Below are positions 45,951-55,732 of a stretch of 64,000 nt of DNA, piece by piece. The notes under the pieces are model-generated. The model was not told the DNA's origin. It was given only the letters and a program-made list of their open reading frames with translations, and did no database searches. The translations under genes and the position numbers were made by a program. The stretch is from Phaseolus vulgaris (lineage: Eukaryota; Streptophyta; Magnoliopsida; Fabales; Fabaceae): assembly GCF_000499845.2 (NCBI RefSeq), contig NC_023750.2:31260369-31324368 (forward strand), in the 5' to 3' direction. The stretch's first letter is position 1. Every line of letters starts with the position of its first letter.

Positions 45951-47991
45951 AAGGGGCATCTGGAGATGGAGGAAGCAGTGTTGGGGGGCTCGGGGATGAC
46001 CCCAGCTGAAACTGAGGAAGACAGCATGATCACTCCTCGCGAGTCCGGAATCGCGAGGGCGGTCATCACCAGTGAATGGAGGTCCCACCCTGTTGAGGGG
46101 TGGGTGGAGATGGAGATCCAAGAAAAGAGGTTTAAGCTGGGGGGATCGCTCAGCGACGACACGCGAAGACAGATCGCCGAGGTGATTGAGAGGCATCTGG
46201 ACGCGTTTGCGTGGTCAGCCTCGGACATGCCAGGCATTGACCTGGACTTCCTCTGCCATCGTCTTGCAATGGACCCCCAGATCCGACCGGTGCGCCAAAG
46301 GAGGAGGAAGTTCAATGAGGAAAGAAGGCAGGTAATCCACGAAGAGACCCGCAAACTCTTGGCCGCGGGGCACATCAGAGAAATCCAGTACCCAGAATGG
46401 CTGGCTAATGTGGTACTGGTGAAGAAGTCAAATGGTAAGTGGAGGATGTGCGTGGATTTCACCGATCTAAACAAGGCATGCCCAAAGGACTGCTATCCCC
46501 TACCCAGCATAGACGCCTTGGTGGATAGCGCGTCGGGATGCCAGCTTATGAGTTTCCTGGATGCATTCTCAGGCTATAACCAGATCAGGATGCATCCGAT
46601 GGACGAGTGCAAGACTGCGTTCATGACCGAGCGGTCTTGTTACTGTTACAAGGTAATGCCCTTCGGGCTGAAGAACGCGGGGGCCACCTATCAGAGGTTG
46701 ATGGATAGGGTGCTCTCACCAATGCTAGGAAGGAATGTACAGGCTTACGTCGATGACTTGGTGGTAACCTCGCGAGAGAAGGAGCAGCATGTCACTGATC
46801 TGGAGGAATTGTTTGCAACAATCGCCAAATATAGGTTGAAGCTCAACCCAGAGAAGTGTATTTTTGGCGTGGAAGCGGGAAAGTTTTTAGGCTTCCTCCT
46901 AACAGAGTGGGGAATCGAGGCGAACCCCGAGAAGTGTGCGGCGATCATGGCAATGAGGAGCCCATCGTCGGTGAAGGAGGTGCAGCAACTCACCGGTCGG
47001 TTGACGGCATTGTCACGATTTATGTCCGCCGGAGGAGAGAAGGGTCATCCTTACTTCCAGTGTCTCAAACGGAACAGTAGGTTCGTTTGGACTAAGGAGT
47101 GTGAGGAGGCTTTCATTAAGCTAAAAGGGTATCTGGCAAGCCCACCAGTGTTGTGCAAGCCACTGGAGGGCACCCCTCTCCGCTTGTACTTTGCTGTAAC
47201 GGAAAGGGCGGTCAGTTTAGTTTTGGTCCAAGAGCAAGACCAGGTCCAGAGACCTATTTATTTTGTGAGTAAGGTGCTCCAGGGTCCTGAAGTAAGGTAT
47301 CAGGCCCTGGAGAAGGCAGCTCTGACGGTGGTGTTCTCAGCGAGGAGGCTCAGCCATTACTTTCACAGCTTCACGGTTGTAGTGATGACCGATCTTCCCA
47401 TCCAGAAGGTGCTCAAGAAGCCAGACGTAGCCGGGAGGATGGTGAAGTGGGCCGTAGAGCTATCTGAGTTCGATATAAGGTACGAGCACCGAGGACCGAT
47501 CAAGGCGCAGGTGTTTGCGGACTTCGTCGTCGAGTTGTCATCAGGCGCTGCACCTTTGGAGGGCTTAGGTTTTCATTGGGTCTTATCAGTGGATGGCACC
47601 TCCAATCAACAGGGAAGTGGCACTGGAGTCATCCTGGAAGGCCCAAACGGAGTGCTGATCGAGCAGTCTCTGCGCTTCGCTTTCAAGGCCAGCAACAACC
47701 AGGCGGAGTACGAGGCCTTGATCGCCGGTATGTTGCTGGCAAGGGAGATGGGAGCAAGGAGTTTGTTGGCCAAGACCGACTCCTTGTTGGTCACCGGGCA
47801 GGTAACGGGAGAGTTCCAGGCCAAAGACCAACAGATGGCTGCATACCTCGAGTATGTGCACACCTTGAAGACGTCCTTTGCAGAGTTTGAGTTGGTCCAC
47901 GTACCAAGAGAGTAGAATGCCAGAGCTGACTTGCTCGCTAAGCTAGCCAGCTCAGGCAAGGGGGGCAGGCAGAGGACCGTCATCCAAGAGA
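45951..47991 (+). pseudogene. Element B reverse transcriptase and RNase H (stop at 47913)
   Basis: One open frame holds the RT (WRMCVDFTDLNKACPKDC, FLDAFSGYNQIRMHP, VMPFGLKNAGATYQ, catalytic QAYVDDLVVTS), the connection domain and the RNase H with its acidic residues in LSVDGTSNQQ, QAEYEALIAG and AKTDSLLVTG. The TAG at 47913-47915 falls in VPRE-x-NARADLL, where element A has Gln. The frame continues past the stop up to the MITE insertion. RT copies the RNA into DNA and RNase H removes the RNA strand. Confidence 0.92.
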
Positions 47992-47999
47992 CCTTGAAG

Positions 48000-48614
48000 T
48001 AGGGGTGGCAAAGCGGGTCAGCCCGCCCCGCGCTTGGCCCGCCTCGCAAAGTTATTGCGGGCTAGAATTCTCGACCCGCCCCGCATAAGAGTTAGCCCGC
48101 GGGTTTGCAGACCAACCCGCGTTCTTTTTTTTTAAAATTATTATTATTATTTTTTTACATTTTTTCTTAAAAAATTGTCAAATTAAACCTATGTATTTGT
48201 TACTATCAAACCTAAATTAATTTTTCTTCCTTTTCAAACATAGTCAAACATCAAAACATTAAACATTAAGATAAGTATCAAATATCACTATTCTTCTACT
48301 TCCAAAACATTAAAAATACCTAATTCCAAAACATTAAACATAAACATTAATTCAAAAACATTAAACATAAACATTATTGACATTCTTCCATTTCAATAAC
48401 ATTGGATGCCACCTTAAAAGAACTTTCATCCATTTTTTTTTCTTCCGGGTTAGCGGGCCAGCCCGCCCCGCCCCGCTGCTTGCTCGCGCGGGCCGCGGGC
48501 TAATGCGGGGCGGGCTAATGCGGGTTAGCAGGTTGAAAAGGTCAGCCCGCCCCGTGTTTTTTACCAGCGGGCGGCGGGCTGGCCCGCACGGCCCGCCCCG
48601 CTTTGCCATCCCTA
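48000..48614. mobile_element. hAT-type MITE (615 bp) inserted in the pol gene of element B
   Basis: Terminal inverted repeats are TAGGGGTGGCAAAGCGGG and, from the other end, TAGGGATGGCAAAGCGGG. The 8-bp CCTTGAAG is present on both sides (47992-47999 and 48615-48622), the duplication length of hAT elements. Both ends are GC-rich with many GCGGGC/GCCCGC motifs in either orientation, while the middle (about 48125-48430) is very AT-rich. No transposase is encoded. Removing the element and one TSD (623 bp) restores the pol frame between RNase H and integrase. Confidence 0.93.
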
Positions 48615-50026
48615 CCTTGAAGGTACCTCGCGCGTTCGTAACGGACAACCAAGTACTTCAAGTGTGCAAGTCAAGGGAGCGCATAACGATCGGTCATCGG
48701 TCTCTCACTCAAGAAACCTTGAGAGCGCCCAGGGTGAGAGCGCGACCAATAAGAACCAATGAGGCAATGGAGGTTTGCGCTGTAGGAAGAACTGACACGT
48801 GGATAACGCCGTACCAGCGATATTTGGCAGATGGGGTGCTCCCGCTGGACCCGTCGGAGGCGAAAAGGGTAAAGAAGAGGTCGAGTAAGTTTACCTTTAT
48901 CGATGGGGACCTCTTTAAGTTTGGATTCACCCATCCAGTATTGGTGTGCGTGCACGGAGAGTAGTGCACGAGGATCATGTCAGAGCTCCACGAGGGAGTG
49001 TGTGGAAGCCACATCGGTGGTCGCGCCTTGGCAAGTAGAGTTCTCCGCGCAGGGTACTACTGGCCAATGTTGAAAGAAGACTGCGTGGGGTATGCTCAAC
49101 GTTGCAAGCAGTGCCACCAGCACGGAGATTGGCACAAGGCGCCCCCTGAAGAGCTGAGGTCGATTCACAGCCCATGGCCGTTCCACACCTGGGGAATCGA
49201 CATCCTGTGACCCTTTCCCTTAGCAGTGAGGCAGATGAAGTTTCTGATCGTCGCCATAGAGTATTTCACGAAATGGGTGGAGGCAGAGCCGGTCGCGCAG
49301 ATCACCGCTCACAAGGTCCAACAGTTTGTGTGGACGAACATTGTGTGCCGTTTCGGAGTGCCCAAGCGTTTGGTCTCCGACAATGGTACCCAGTTTACGA
49401 GTCACCAACTAAAGAACCTGTGCGAAGAAATAGGAATACAGCAGGTGTTTGCCTCGGTGGAGCACCCTCAAACGAACGGGCAGGTGGAATCGGCCAACCG
49501 ATTACTGCTCAGAGGGCTGAAGAGAAGGTTGGAAAAGGCCAAGGGAACGTGGGCAGAGGAGGTTCCCAGGATCGTGTGGACCTATCACACCACCCCATAA
49601 TCTAGCACCCATGAGACACCGTTCAGTTTGGTCTATGGGTCGGACGCTATGATCCCTGTGGAGATACAAGAAAGCTCACCAAGGTTTCTAAATTTCGTGG
49701 CCGAGGAGTCCAACGAGGAGAGGAAAGTAAACCTGGACCTCCTGGATGAGGTACGAGAAGAGGCCAGGGTTAGTGCCGAAGCCGTAAAGAGAAGGGTGGA
49801 GCGTAGGCACAACTCCAAGGTGCGACCGAGGCAGTTCCAAGAAGGGAACCTGGTGATGAGGAAAGCACATCAGCACGAGTTGGAGAATAAGTTGTCCCCT
49901 AAGTGGACTGGCCCGTTTAGAGTGGTGGAGACGTTGGAGAATGGCGCCTATCGGCTAGAGACTTTGGACGGAGGGACGATCCCCAGAACGTGGAATGCCA
50001 CGCATTTAAAGTTCTATTTCAGTTGA
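48615..50026 (+). pseudogene. Element B integrase (three in-frame stops)
   Basis: Reads in one frame to TGA at 50024-50026. It contains the HHCC zinc domain (HEGVCGSHIGG ... CKQCHQHGD), the DDE core with aspartates in WGIDIL and LVSDNGTQFTS and the glutamate in HPQTNGQVESANR, and a C-terminal module (GPFRVVETLENGAYRLETLD). Stops are TAG 48962-48964 (Lys in A), TGA 49208-49210 (Gly expected after GIDIL) and TAA 49598-49600 (Gln expected). Integrase would insert the cDNA and make the 5-bp duplication. Confidence 0.9.
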
Positions 50027-50960
50027 GAATGTAAAGTAGTCGCGCCTTTGCGCTAGTATAAACAGCTTGAACAGATCAGGGGGCACTCTTTTTCCCAGAA
50101 GAGGGTTTTAATGAGGCCACCCAATAAAAAAAAGAAGTTATCAGTATGAAAGGTTTGCAAGTTTTTAAGTTAAAATCCTACTCGCCCCAGGCGCGAGCGC
50201 AGGTAATCGGTTAAACCCTCCTTGCCCCAGGCGCGAGCAGGGCAGTCGGTTTAAAGACCTCCTCACCCCAGGTGTGAGTGTAGGCAACTAAGGTTCGAAA
50301 GGGCAGGGGTGTTAGTAAGTCCAATAAAGGGAAGGAGGGATTTCGAGAAACACCTTTACCCAAGTGGCATAACATCAAAATTGGCGCAGTAGAATTCTTA
50401 GTCAAGAAACCCTCCTCACCCCAGGAGTGAGAAGGACGATGTACGACCCGACGAGATAAGGTTTGATGGCCTTGGGGCAAGCAAGAGGGGTTATCGAGAA
50501 ACACTCTTTTCCCCAAGACAAGGCATCATCCTCGACCGATCGAGGTCGAAGTCCTCTATGCACTTAGCGCTGGAGCGACACACAACCTAGATGGATATAA
50601 GGTGGGAGCAGAGGCTCGATGACTGATGAGTGGCTGTAGCGCTTTGATCGGTCATGGGTGGTTAGAACAATATTGAGAGTTTTTGGACAAGTTCTTACGC
50701 GGTAGGCCTGAGCGAACCAAGCTCCGGCGTTATCAAACGTCGTTAGTTGTGGTCAAAGTCAAAAGAAAAAGTTCAAATACAGTCAAGGTTTTGTACCAAG
50801 CTCGTGTAGGTTAAACAGTTAATCGTGCATAGCAAGAGCTAAAGGCTAAGTAAGAGGTACACAACAGAACGAGCAGTAAGAGAAAAGAGGAATTTAATAT
50901 ATACAGTCAAAGTTCTTACAAGACAAATGTTTATGAACAAAATAAAGAAAGCTACATCAA
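50027..50960. other. Element B spacer with repeated CTCnCCCCAGG motifs
   Basis: No gene here. Four imperfect copies of CTCGCCCCAGGCGCGAGC-like sequence, each partly self-complementary, occur at about 50181, 50221, 50262 and 50415, followed by similar AGGTAATCGGTTAAA-type tails in the first copies. Confidence 0.6.
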
Positions 50961-50966
50961 AAGCAA

Positions 50967-53154
50967 TCAAGGGCGGACGATCTTGCCATCCACCACTTCG
51001 AAGTCCATCGCGAACTGAGAATAGTTAGCCTCTGGGAAGACGCACTTCACCTGCTCAAGGGCCAAGTCGAACCCGTCGGTGAAGGTATCGGCAGCCTCTT
51101 CCCAAAGCTTGGTCTTCTCGTTCTCAAGCACGACCTTCTCGGTGATCAGAGTGGCGTTGGCAGATTCAGCGTCCTTGAGCTTTTGGTCTTTTGCTGAGAG
51201 GTGGTCTTTTGCAAGCTGTTGACGCAGAAAGGTATTCTCAGTCTCGAGCTGGAGGGTCCTTCCCGTTGTCTCCAGCAGATCAGCATCAAGAGCGGCGATG
51301 GCATCCCCCATCAGCATCTCCGCCTTGATGGTCTCCTGGACTTGTAGGGCGCGTCCTTTCTTGGCCTCCTCCAGCATGTCCTTCAGCATGCCGTTGGTAT
51401 TTTAAAGAGCCTCGTAGTCGCTTTGGAGCGACTCCTTCTGGTTGAGCAACTCGTTCATCTTACCTTCCAGCTTCTTAAGACGGCGATGCTACGTGGAGAA
51501 CTCGAGGGAAAGCACCATCTGGCCCGCCAGATGGAGATCCACTTCGTTGGCACTCCACTTGACTAGCTCGCGTCCTTGAATCAGCTGCTTAGTCAGGCGA
51601 AGGACTCTGGAGAGCCCCTCAGCGCTTGACCCGATGCTTGGAGGGAACTCTCGCCACCACCCTCGGTTGTGGTAGCAGAATCTTGAGGGCATGGGGAGGT
51701 GGGAGGGCGAGAGGTCCCCTCTGAGCGCGCAACCCCGCTCCCAGTTGCTTGAGGCAGTGGGAGTGGTCTGGCAGGGAGCGGGGAAGGAAGAGGAGTTGGA
51801 GAAGGAGGGCGTGCAGGGGAGGCCTGAGCCTGAGGGATTGGGATGGCGTCTTCCTCAGGTCCCTCGGTTCCCTTTTTCCTCCGTTGGACCAAGGGGGACC
51901 CCGAGCTCTCCTCGTCGATGGTCACGACGGTGGTGGGAGCCTTCACCGACCGTTTCCTCTTCTTATCGCCCCTGGTCTCGGGGCCGTCAGCTGGCACGAC
52001 CGAGATGGGGAAAGCGGGAATGGGTTCGGCGGTCGCCTCCGCCCCAGAGAACGACCCGGCAGCTCGTCGAATTTTGGCAAGCTCGATCAGTTGTTGCCGG
52101 CGTTCCCTTGTGGAAGTCATATCTGCACCAGGTAAGCATAACAAGAGGTTAGTGCGCAAGAAGCCGAGAAAAAAATAAAACAAAGCTCAGACAGGCGATT
52201 AGCATATGCAGATGAATGAGTATGGCAAGCAAGCACGAGGCGCATGTTCAAAATAATAATAATAGCAAGTCAGAGAGAAGATAAGAGGGAAAACCAATGT
52301 ATTTCTTGAGCATCTCTGCATCAAACTCGTGCTTGATGAGGGTGGAGGAGCCAAACTTGGTGCCCAGGCTCGAAAGAAGGCCACACAGCTCGCGCTTGTA
52401 TGGCGCCATGGCCTCCAAACCCCGGGGTTTCCTGAATTCTACCTTGGGAACCCAGTAGAGGGGGAAGCCCTCGAGTAGGGTTGGGCTGTGCTCGTTGGAG
52501 GTGATCATATAGAACCTACCCTTCCAATCCTTGAAGGATTGTTGGTATAGGCCCAAGATTACCCTCCCTGAGACACCATTCAGGCTTACCCACGACCTGT
52601 CACCGGGGTTCTTGGCCTCGAAGAAATGGAGGAAGACGTCAGTCGATGGAGGGTGTCCGAAATGGTTGCAAAGGATTTCGAACGCCCGGATGAATGCCCA
52701 AGCGTTCGGGTGGAGTTGACACGGAGCCACGTTCAGCTCGGTGAGGAGATCCTTCTCGAAGAAGGTGAAAGGGAGTCGGAGACGCAGCCTTTTGAAGATG
52801 GCTGAGTAGATGAAGGTGAAGGGCACCCCGTCCACGCATACAGGCATGCCTCGGGGGGGGGATGCACATGCCCAGGTGTCTGTCGTCTTCCCTATCGAGG
52901 GCACTTGAGGGCTCGTCCGCGTCACTCTTGAGCAGGGTGGCTAGATGATCAGCGGGAAGTTGGTTAGAGGTTTCGGCGAGCAGATGGAGGGGAGCCCACT
53001 GGTACGCTCGCGCGTAGTCTTGGGGAGCAAGAGGCGCTCTGGGTTGCGCGCTCACCGAAGGGATTGCGCTTGTTGAAGACGACGATGGTGCACGGGCGGA
53101 AGGCTGTGCACCGGAAGGAGAAGCAAGGCGTGCGGTGGTTTTTGTGCGAGCCAT
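50967..53154 (-). pseudogene. Antisense extra gene of element B (gypsy-type transposon domain plus coiled coil)
   Basis: It starts MARTKTTARLASPSG at 53154 on the strand opposite to pol. A low-complexity N-terminus leads to a globular domain (FTFFEKDLLTELNVAP, LHPNAWAFIRAFEILCNHFG, WVSLNGVSGRVILGLYQQ, WKGRFYMITSN) resembling Pfam PF04195, 'putative gypsy type transposon'. A probable intron (donor ACATTG|GTTTTC near 52295, acceptor GGTGCAG near 52120) leads to a Pro/Ser-rich part and a C-terminal coiled coil (TLQLETENTFLRQQLAKD). It is broken by a frameshift at a nine-G run (52853-52861), another near 51620, a TAG at 51489-51491 and a TAA near 51400. Its function in Tat elements is unknown. 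Confidence 0.75.
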
Positions 53155-53760
53155 TAGCTACAGTGGAAAAGAAAGAAAAAATGAAGGGTCAATGAGAAAC
53201 AAGAGGAAGACAAAGGGAACGAAAGCACTACGGCGTGAAGAGAATGGAGAAACGAAAGTGACGAAGGGGAAGAAGAAGTGAAAACGCAAAAAAAGAAGAA
53301 ACCAGAGGAAACCCTGGTACAGTGCAAAAGAAGAAAAAACAATCCACAATGTATGCACAGTGCACTTATTGGACGATGCAATCGGTCAAAGATGTCCAAA
53401 TACGGCATAGATGAAGAAAGGGGGTACCTTTTGTCGATCGCTGGTAGTTCCTGGAAGCTTGAGATTGGGGATGATGAATCGCAAGCGGGGAGTCGAAAGG
53501 TTTCAGAGAGAAAGTGTTGGAGAAGGTGATGGAACAATGGAGGCGCATAAGTTTTGAACGTGAAGAGGTGCAAACAACGCTTCATGTTAGCCGTTGAAGC
53601 GTACACGTGTCGCGAGATTAAGGGAGGAAAGCGTAAAGTCACTTAAAGCACAACACGTGATGTGGCACGTGACGTGGCGTCACTTGCCACGTGGCCGCTG
53701 AGGACGCTCACTTAGTCTCTTCCCTGAAAACAAGTATACAACTCGAGACTGGGGGGCGTG
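53155..53760. other. Spacer between antisense gene and 3' LTR, with polypurine tract
   Basis: The minus strand is pyrimidine-rich and probably serves as promoter and leader of the antisense gene. On the plus strand GAGACTGGGGGGCGTG (53745-53760), directly before the LTR, is the likely polypurine tract priming plus-strand DNA. Confidence 0.6.
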
Positions 53761-54607
53761 TGATCCGGTCGGCGGTCGGTTGTCGGTGACGTCAGCAGTA
53801 GATAGCCACGTGGACCGCTCTTAGTGGCACACGTGGGCCAGGGAAGCTGATGTGTGGTGTGTCGTTGAGAGGGTTACCCGGGGGTGATCGGTGTTAAGGT
53901 GGTGGTCGGTGGTCAGAAGGGATGCACGATCATCGTTTAGGTAAGACGATCGGTCGTCGCGCCATGCACAGGCAAGCTAGGAGCGAGAGGCAATTCCCAG
54001 CGAGAGTGTTGCGTATGAGTCTCGTGCGGCAGAGTAGTGGAAGAAGGAGAAGATCAGGTGCTTCATAGTACTGCGCACGAGAGTGGCCTAAGGGAGCTAG
54101 CAGCCAGTCGGTGGTTGGGGCTCTCTAACCCATAACGTGCATGGAGCAATGCAGGGGCGATCGCCCACACAATAGGTAACACCTGGTACGTGCGCTAGCC
54201 AGGCCACACCTGGTATTCACACTGAGGTTGTATGAGACATCCAGCGAAAGAAACATGCGAAGTTATTTCGTTTGTGAATAACTTAGGCGCGCCGCAGGGT
54301 ATATAAAGGCATTCCACGCTCATGCAGAGGTAAGATTTCATTCGTGCAAGTTACCCGTTAACACAGAGAGAGAGAGAGTGAGAATCACAGAGTGCACACG
54401 AGTCTCCCAGAGATTCCTCGTACTTAGTTCTTTGGTGGTTTTGTGTGGCTGACTTGAGCGTCGGAGTGCAATCGGCCGCTAGAGGCGCCGTTTGTTGTGT
54501 TTCGCAGGTACGCTTGGGGTTCTTTGAGGAAGCGCTTGGAACGTGTTTGCGGAAGGCATAAGTTTGACGTGGCGAGTCCTTTGACAATCAAGTCACCGGC
54601 AAGATCA
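53761..54607 (+). repeat. 3' LTR of element B (847 bp)
   Basis: Same termini as the 5' LTR. Differences noted by eye include an AG-repeat expansion of 2 bp near 54367 and about 14 scattered substitutions, mostly transitions. Followed by CTATC (54608-54612). Confidence 0.97.
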
Positions 54608-54612
54608 CTATC

Positions 54613-54931
54613 CAAGAATTATGTTTACATCATGTTGAGTTTGCTTACAATATGGTTGTTGACAGCACATCGAATTGTGATCCATTTGAAATTTTGTATG
54701 GATTAAATCCTTTAACTCCAATATATTTGTTAACTATGCCTAACATTTCTGTTTTAAAGCATAAAGATACACAGGTTAAGGTTGACTATGTGAGAAAGCA
54801 CGGGATGGACCTTTTCAAGTGTTAGAAATCATTAATGACAATGCCTACAAGATTGATCTTTCAAGTAAGTACAATATGAGTAGCACTTTTAATGTGTCTG
54901 ATTTGTCTCCTTTTATTGTAGGATTTGAACT
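54613..54931 (+). pseudogene. Element O integrase C-terminal remnant
   Basis: Continues the reading of O after the B insertion: HHVEFAYNMVVDSTSNCDPF, EILYGLNPLTPIYLL, then after a break near 54808 GPFQVLEIINDNAYKIDL and NVSDLSPF. This is the end of a Ty3/gypsy integrase (the HVEFAYN motif follows the DDE core). It is in frame with RT left of B, so RNase H and the integrase core were already deleted. Confidence 0.85.
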
Positions 54932-55302
54932 CAGGACCAAGTACAGAGTATCAACCTAACCACTGGGACAAATGATCATTCTTGAAATATAAGGATTGTA
55001 GTATCGTCTTATTTTCTTACAAACAAGAAAAGACCTTTGTAATTTATACACTGTTGAAACTCAGATTAGGGGGACGAATATTTTGACAATTTTAGAGAGT
55101 GTTTCTCTGTTAGGGTTTTTCCCTGTATCTTGCGATCTTATCAAGAATCCACCAATTCTTGTGGCGATCATCCTTAGGCTTATCAAACTTTGTTTGTGGC
55201 GCCTTCCTTTATCCAGGTTTTTATTGTTATTGTTTTGAATTTATTCTGTTCCGTAACCTTAAATTCCCAATTTTATTGTCATTTCTATTTGGATTCATAT
55301 CA
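54932..55302 (+). repeat. 3' LTR of element O (5' end slightly truncated)
   Basis: Matches 39690-40058 almost perfectly. The first 20-odd bases expected from the 5' LTR (TGATGCGGACATCC) are replaced by pol-like sequence (TTTGAACTCAGGACC), suggesting a small deletion joining pol to the LTR. The polypurine tract is therefore missing. Confidence 0.88.
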
Positions 55303-55471
55303 TAAGATTCCTTTCTGTTGCAGCACCTGAAGAGAAGACACCCATAAATAAAATGTTTTCCTGTTGAGTATGCTTTCAATTGAGATTAGATTCTCATGAG
55401 AGTAAGCTGTTACAAGAGATAAGTTGTCAAAGGGGCTTTAGACCCCAGGTAAAGGTACGTTGTTTTTAAGA

Positions 55472-55671
55472 CTGTAACTGAATACTTCTTAAATTCTAGT
55501 ACGCCTTTTGTTGACTTGATCGTCGAAGTGTAATCAACAGGTAGGGCCCCCTCTGTTTCAACGAAGCCGCGTTCCAGCGCAACACGACGTAGAGCAGATT
55601 CCAGAAGAGACAAACCGGGGCTAGAGCTTGTCGCCAAGGTCAACCGACGAGGAAGTCAACCGACAAGAACT
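55472..55671 (+). repeat. 3' part of the left LTR of element C
   Basis: About 200 bp, roughly 85-90 percent like 61212-61398 by eye. It carries the U5-like block GACTTGATCGTCGAAGTG that corresponds to GACTTGAGCGTCAGAGTG in B. It ends ...GACAAGAACT, where C's PBS begins. Confidence 0.75.
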
Positions 55672-55732
55672 TTTGCCGCCCACCGTGGGGCCCGATAAAA
55701 TTTTATCAGTTTTGTTTGAGTTTTCTGACGCA

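Larger units (their letters stand above)
43068..54607 (+). mobile_element. Element B: full-length Tat-like Ty3/gypsy retrotransposon with antisense extra gene
   Basis: At 11.5 kb it is structurally complete: LTRs of 845 and 847 bp, PBS, gag, protease, RT, RNase H, integrase, a long 3' spacer with a gene on the opposite strand, polypurine tract, and a 5-bp duplication (CTATC). The extra ORF between integrase and the 3' LTR is a known trait of the plant Tat/Grande/Retand lineage. Two frameshifts, four pol stops and a 615-bp MITE insertion make it non-autonomous. By eye the LTRs differ at about 14 positions plus one 2-bp indel (about 1.6 percent), so the insertion is young. Confidence 0.96.
39668..55302 (+). 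mobile_element. Element O: Ty3/gypsy retrotransposon, split by element B
   Basis: The 5' LTR is 39668-40058 and the 3' LTR ends at 55302. Identical TAAGA flanks it at 39663-39667 and 55303-55307. Gag and RT are on the left of the B insertion (to 43067) and the integrase tail on the right (from 54613). Without B, RT joins integrase in frame but skips the RT connection domain, RNase H and the integrase core, so O was already internally deleted. The first bases of the 3' LTR also look lost. O cannot be autonomous. Confidence 0.93.

Noticed and set aside
48377..48600. Coding start suggested within the MITE (GPARPAPLLARAGRG...)
   Set aside because: GC-rich MITE end read as protein. The integrase reading only begins after the duplication at 48622.
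55410..55643. Minus-strand 77-codon frame
   Set aside because: LTR sequence of element C. The same peptide motif (LEFKKYSV) recurs in the other LTR remnant.
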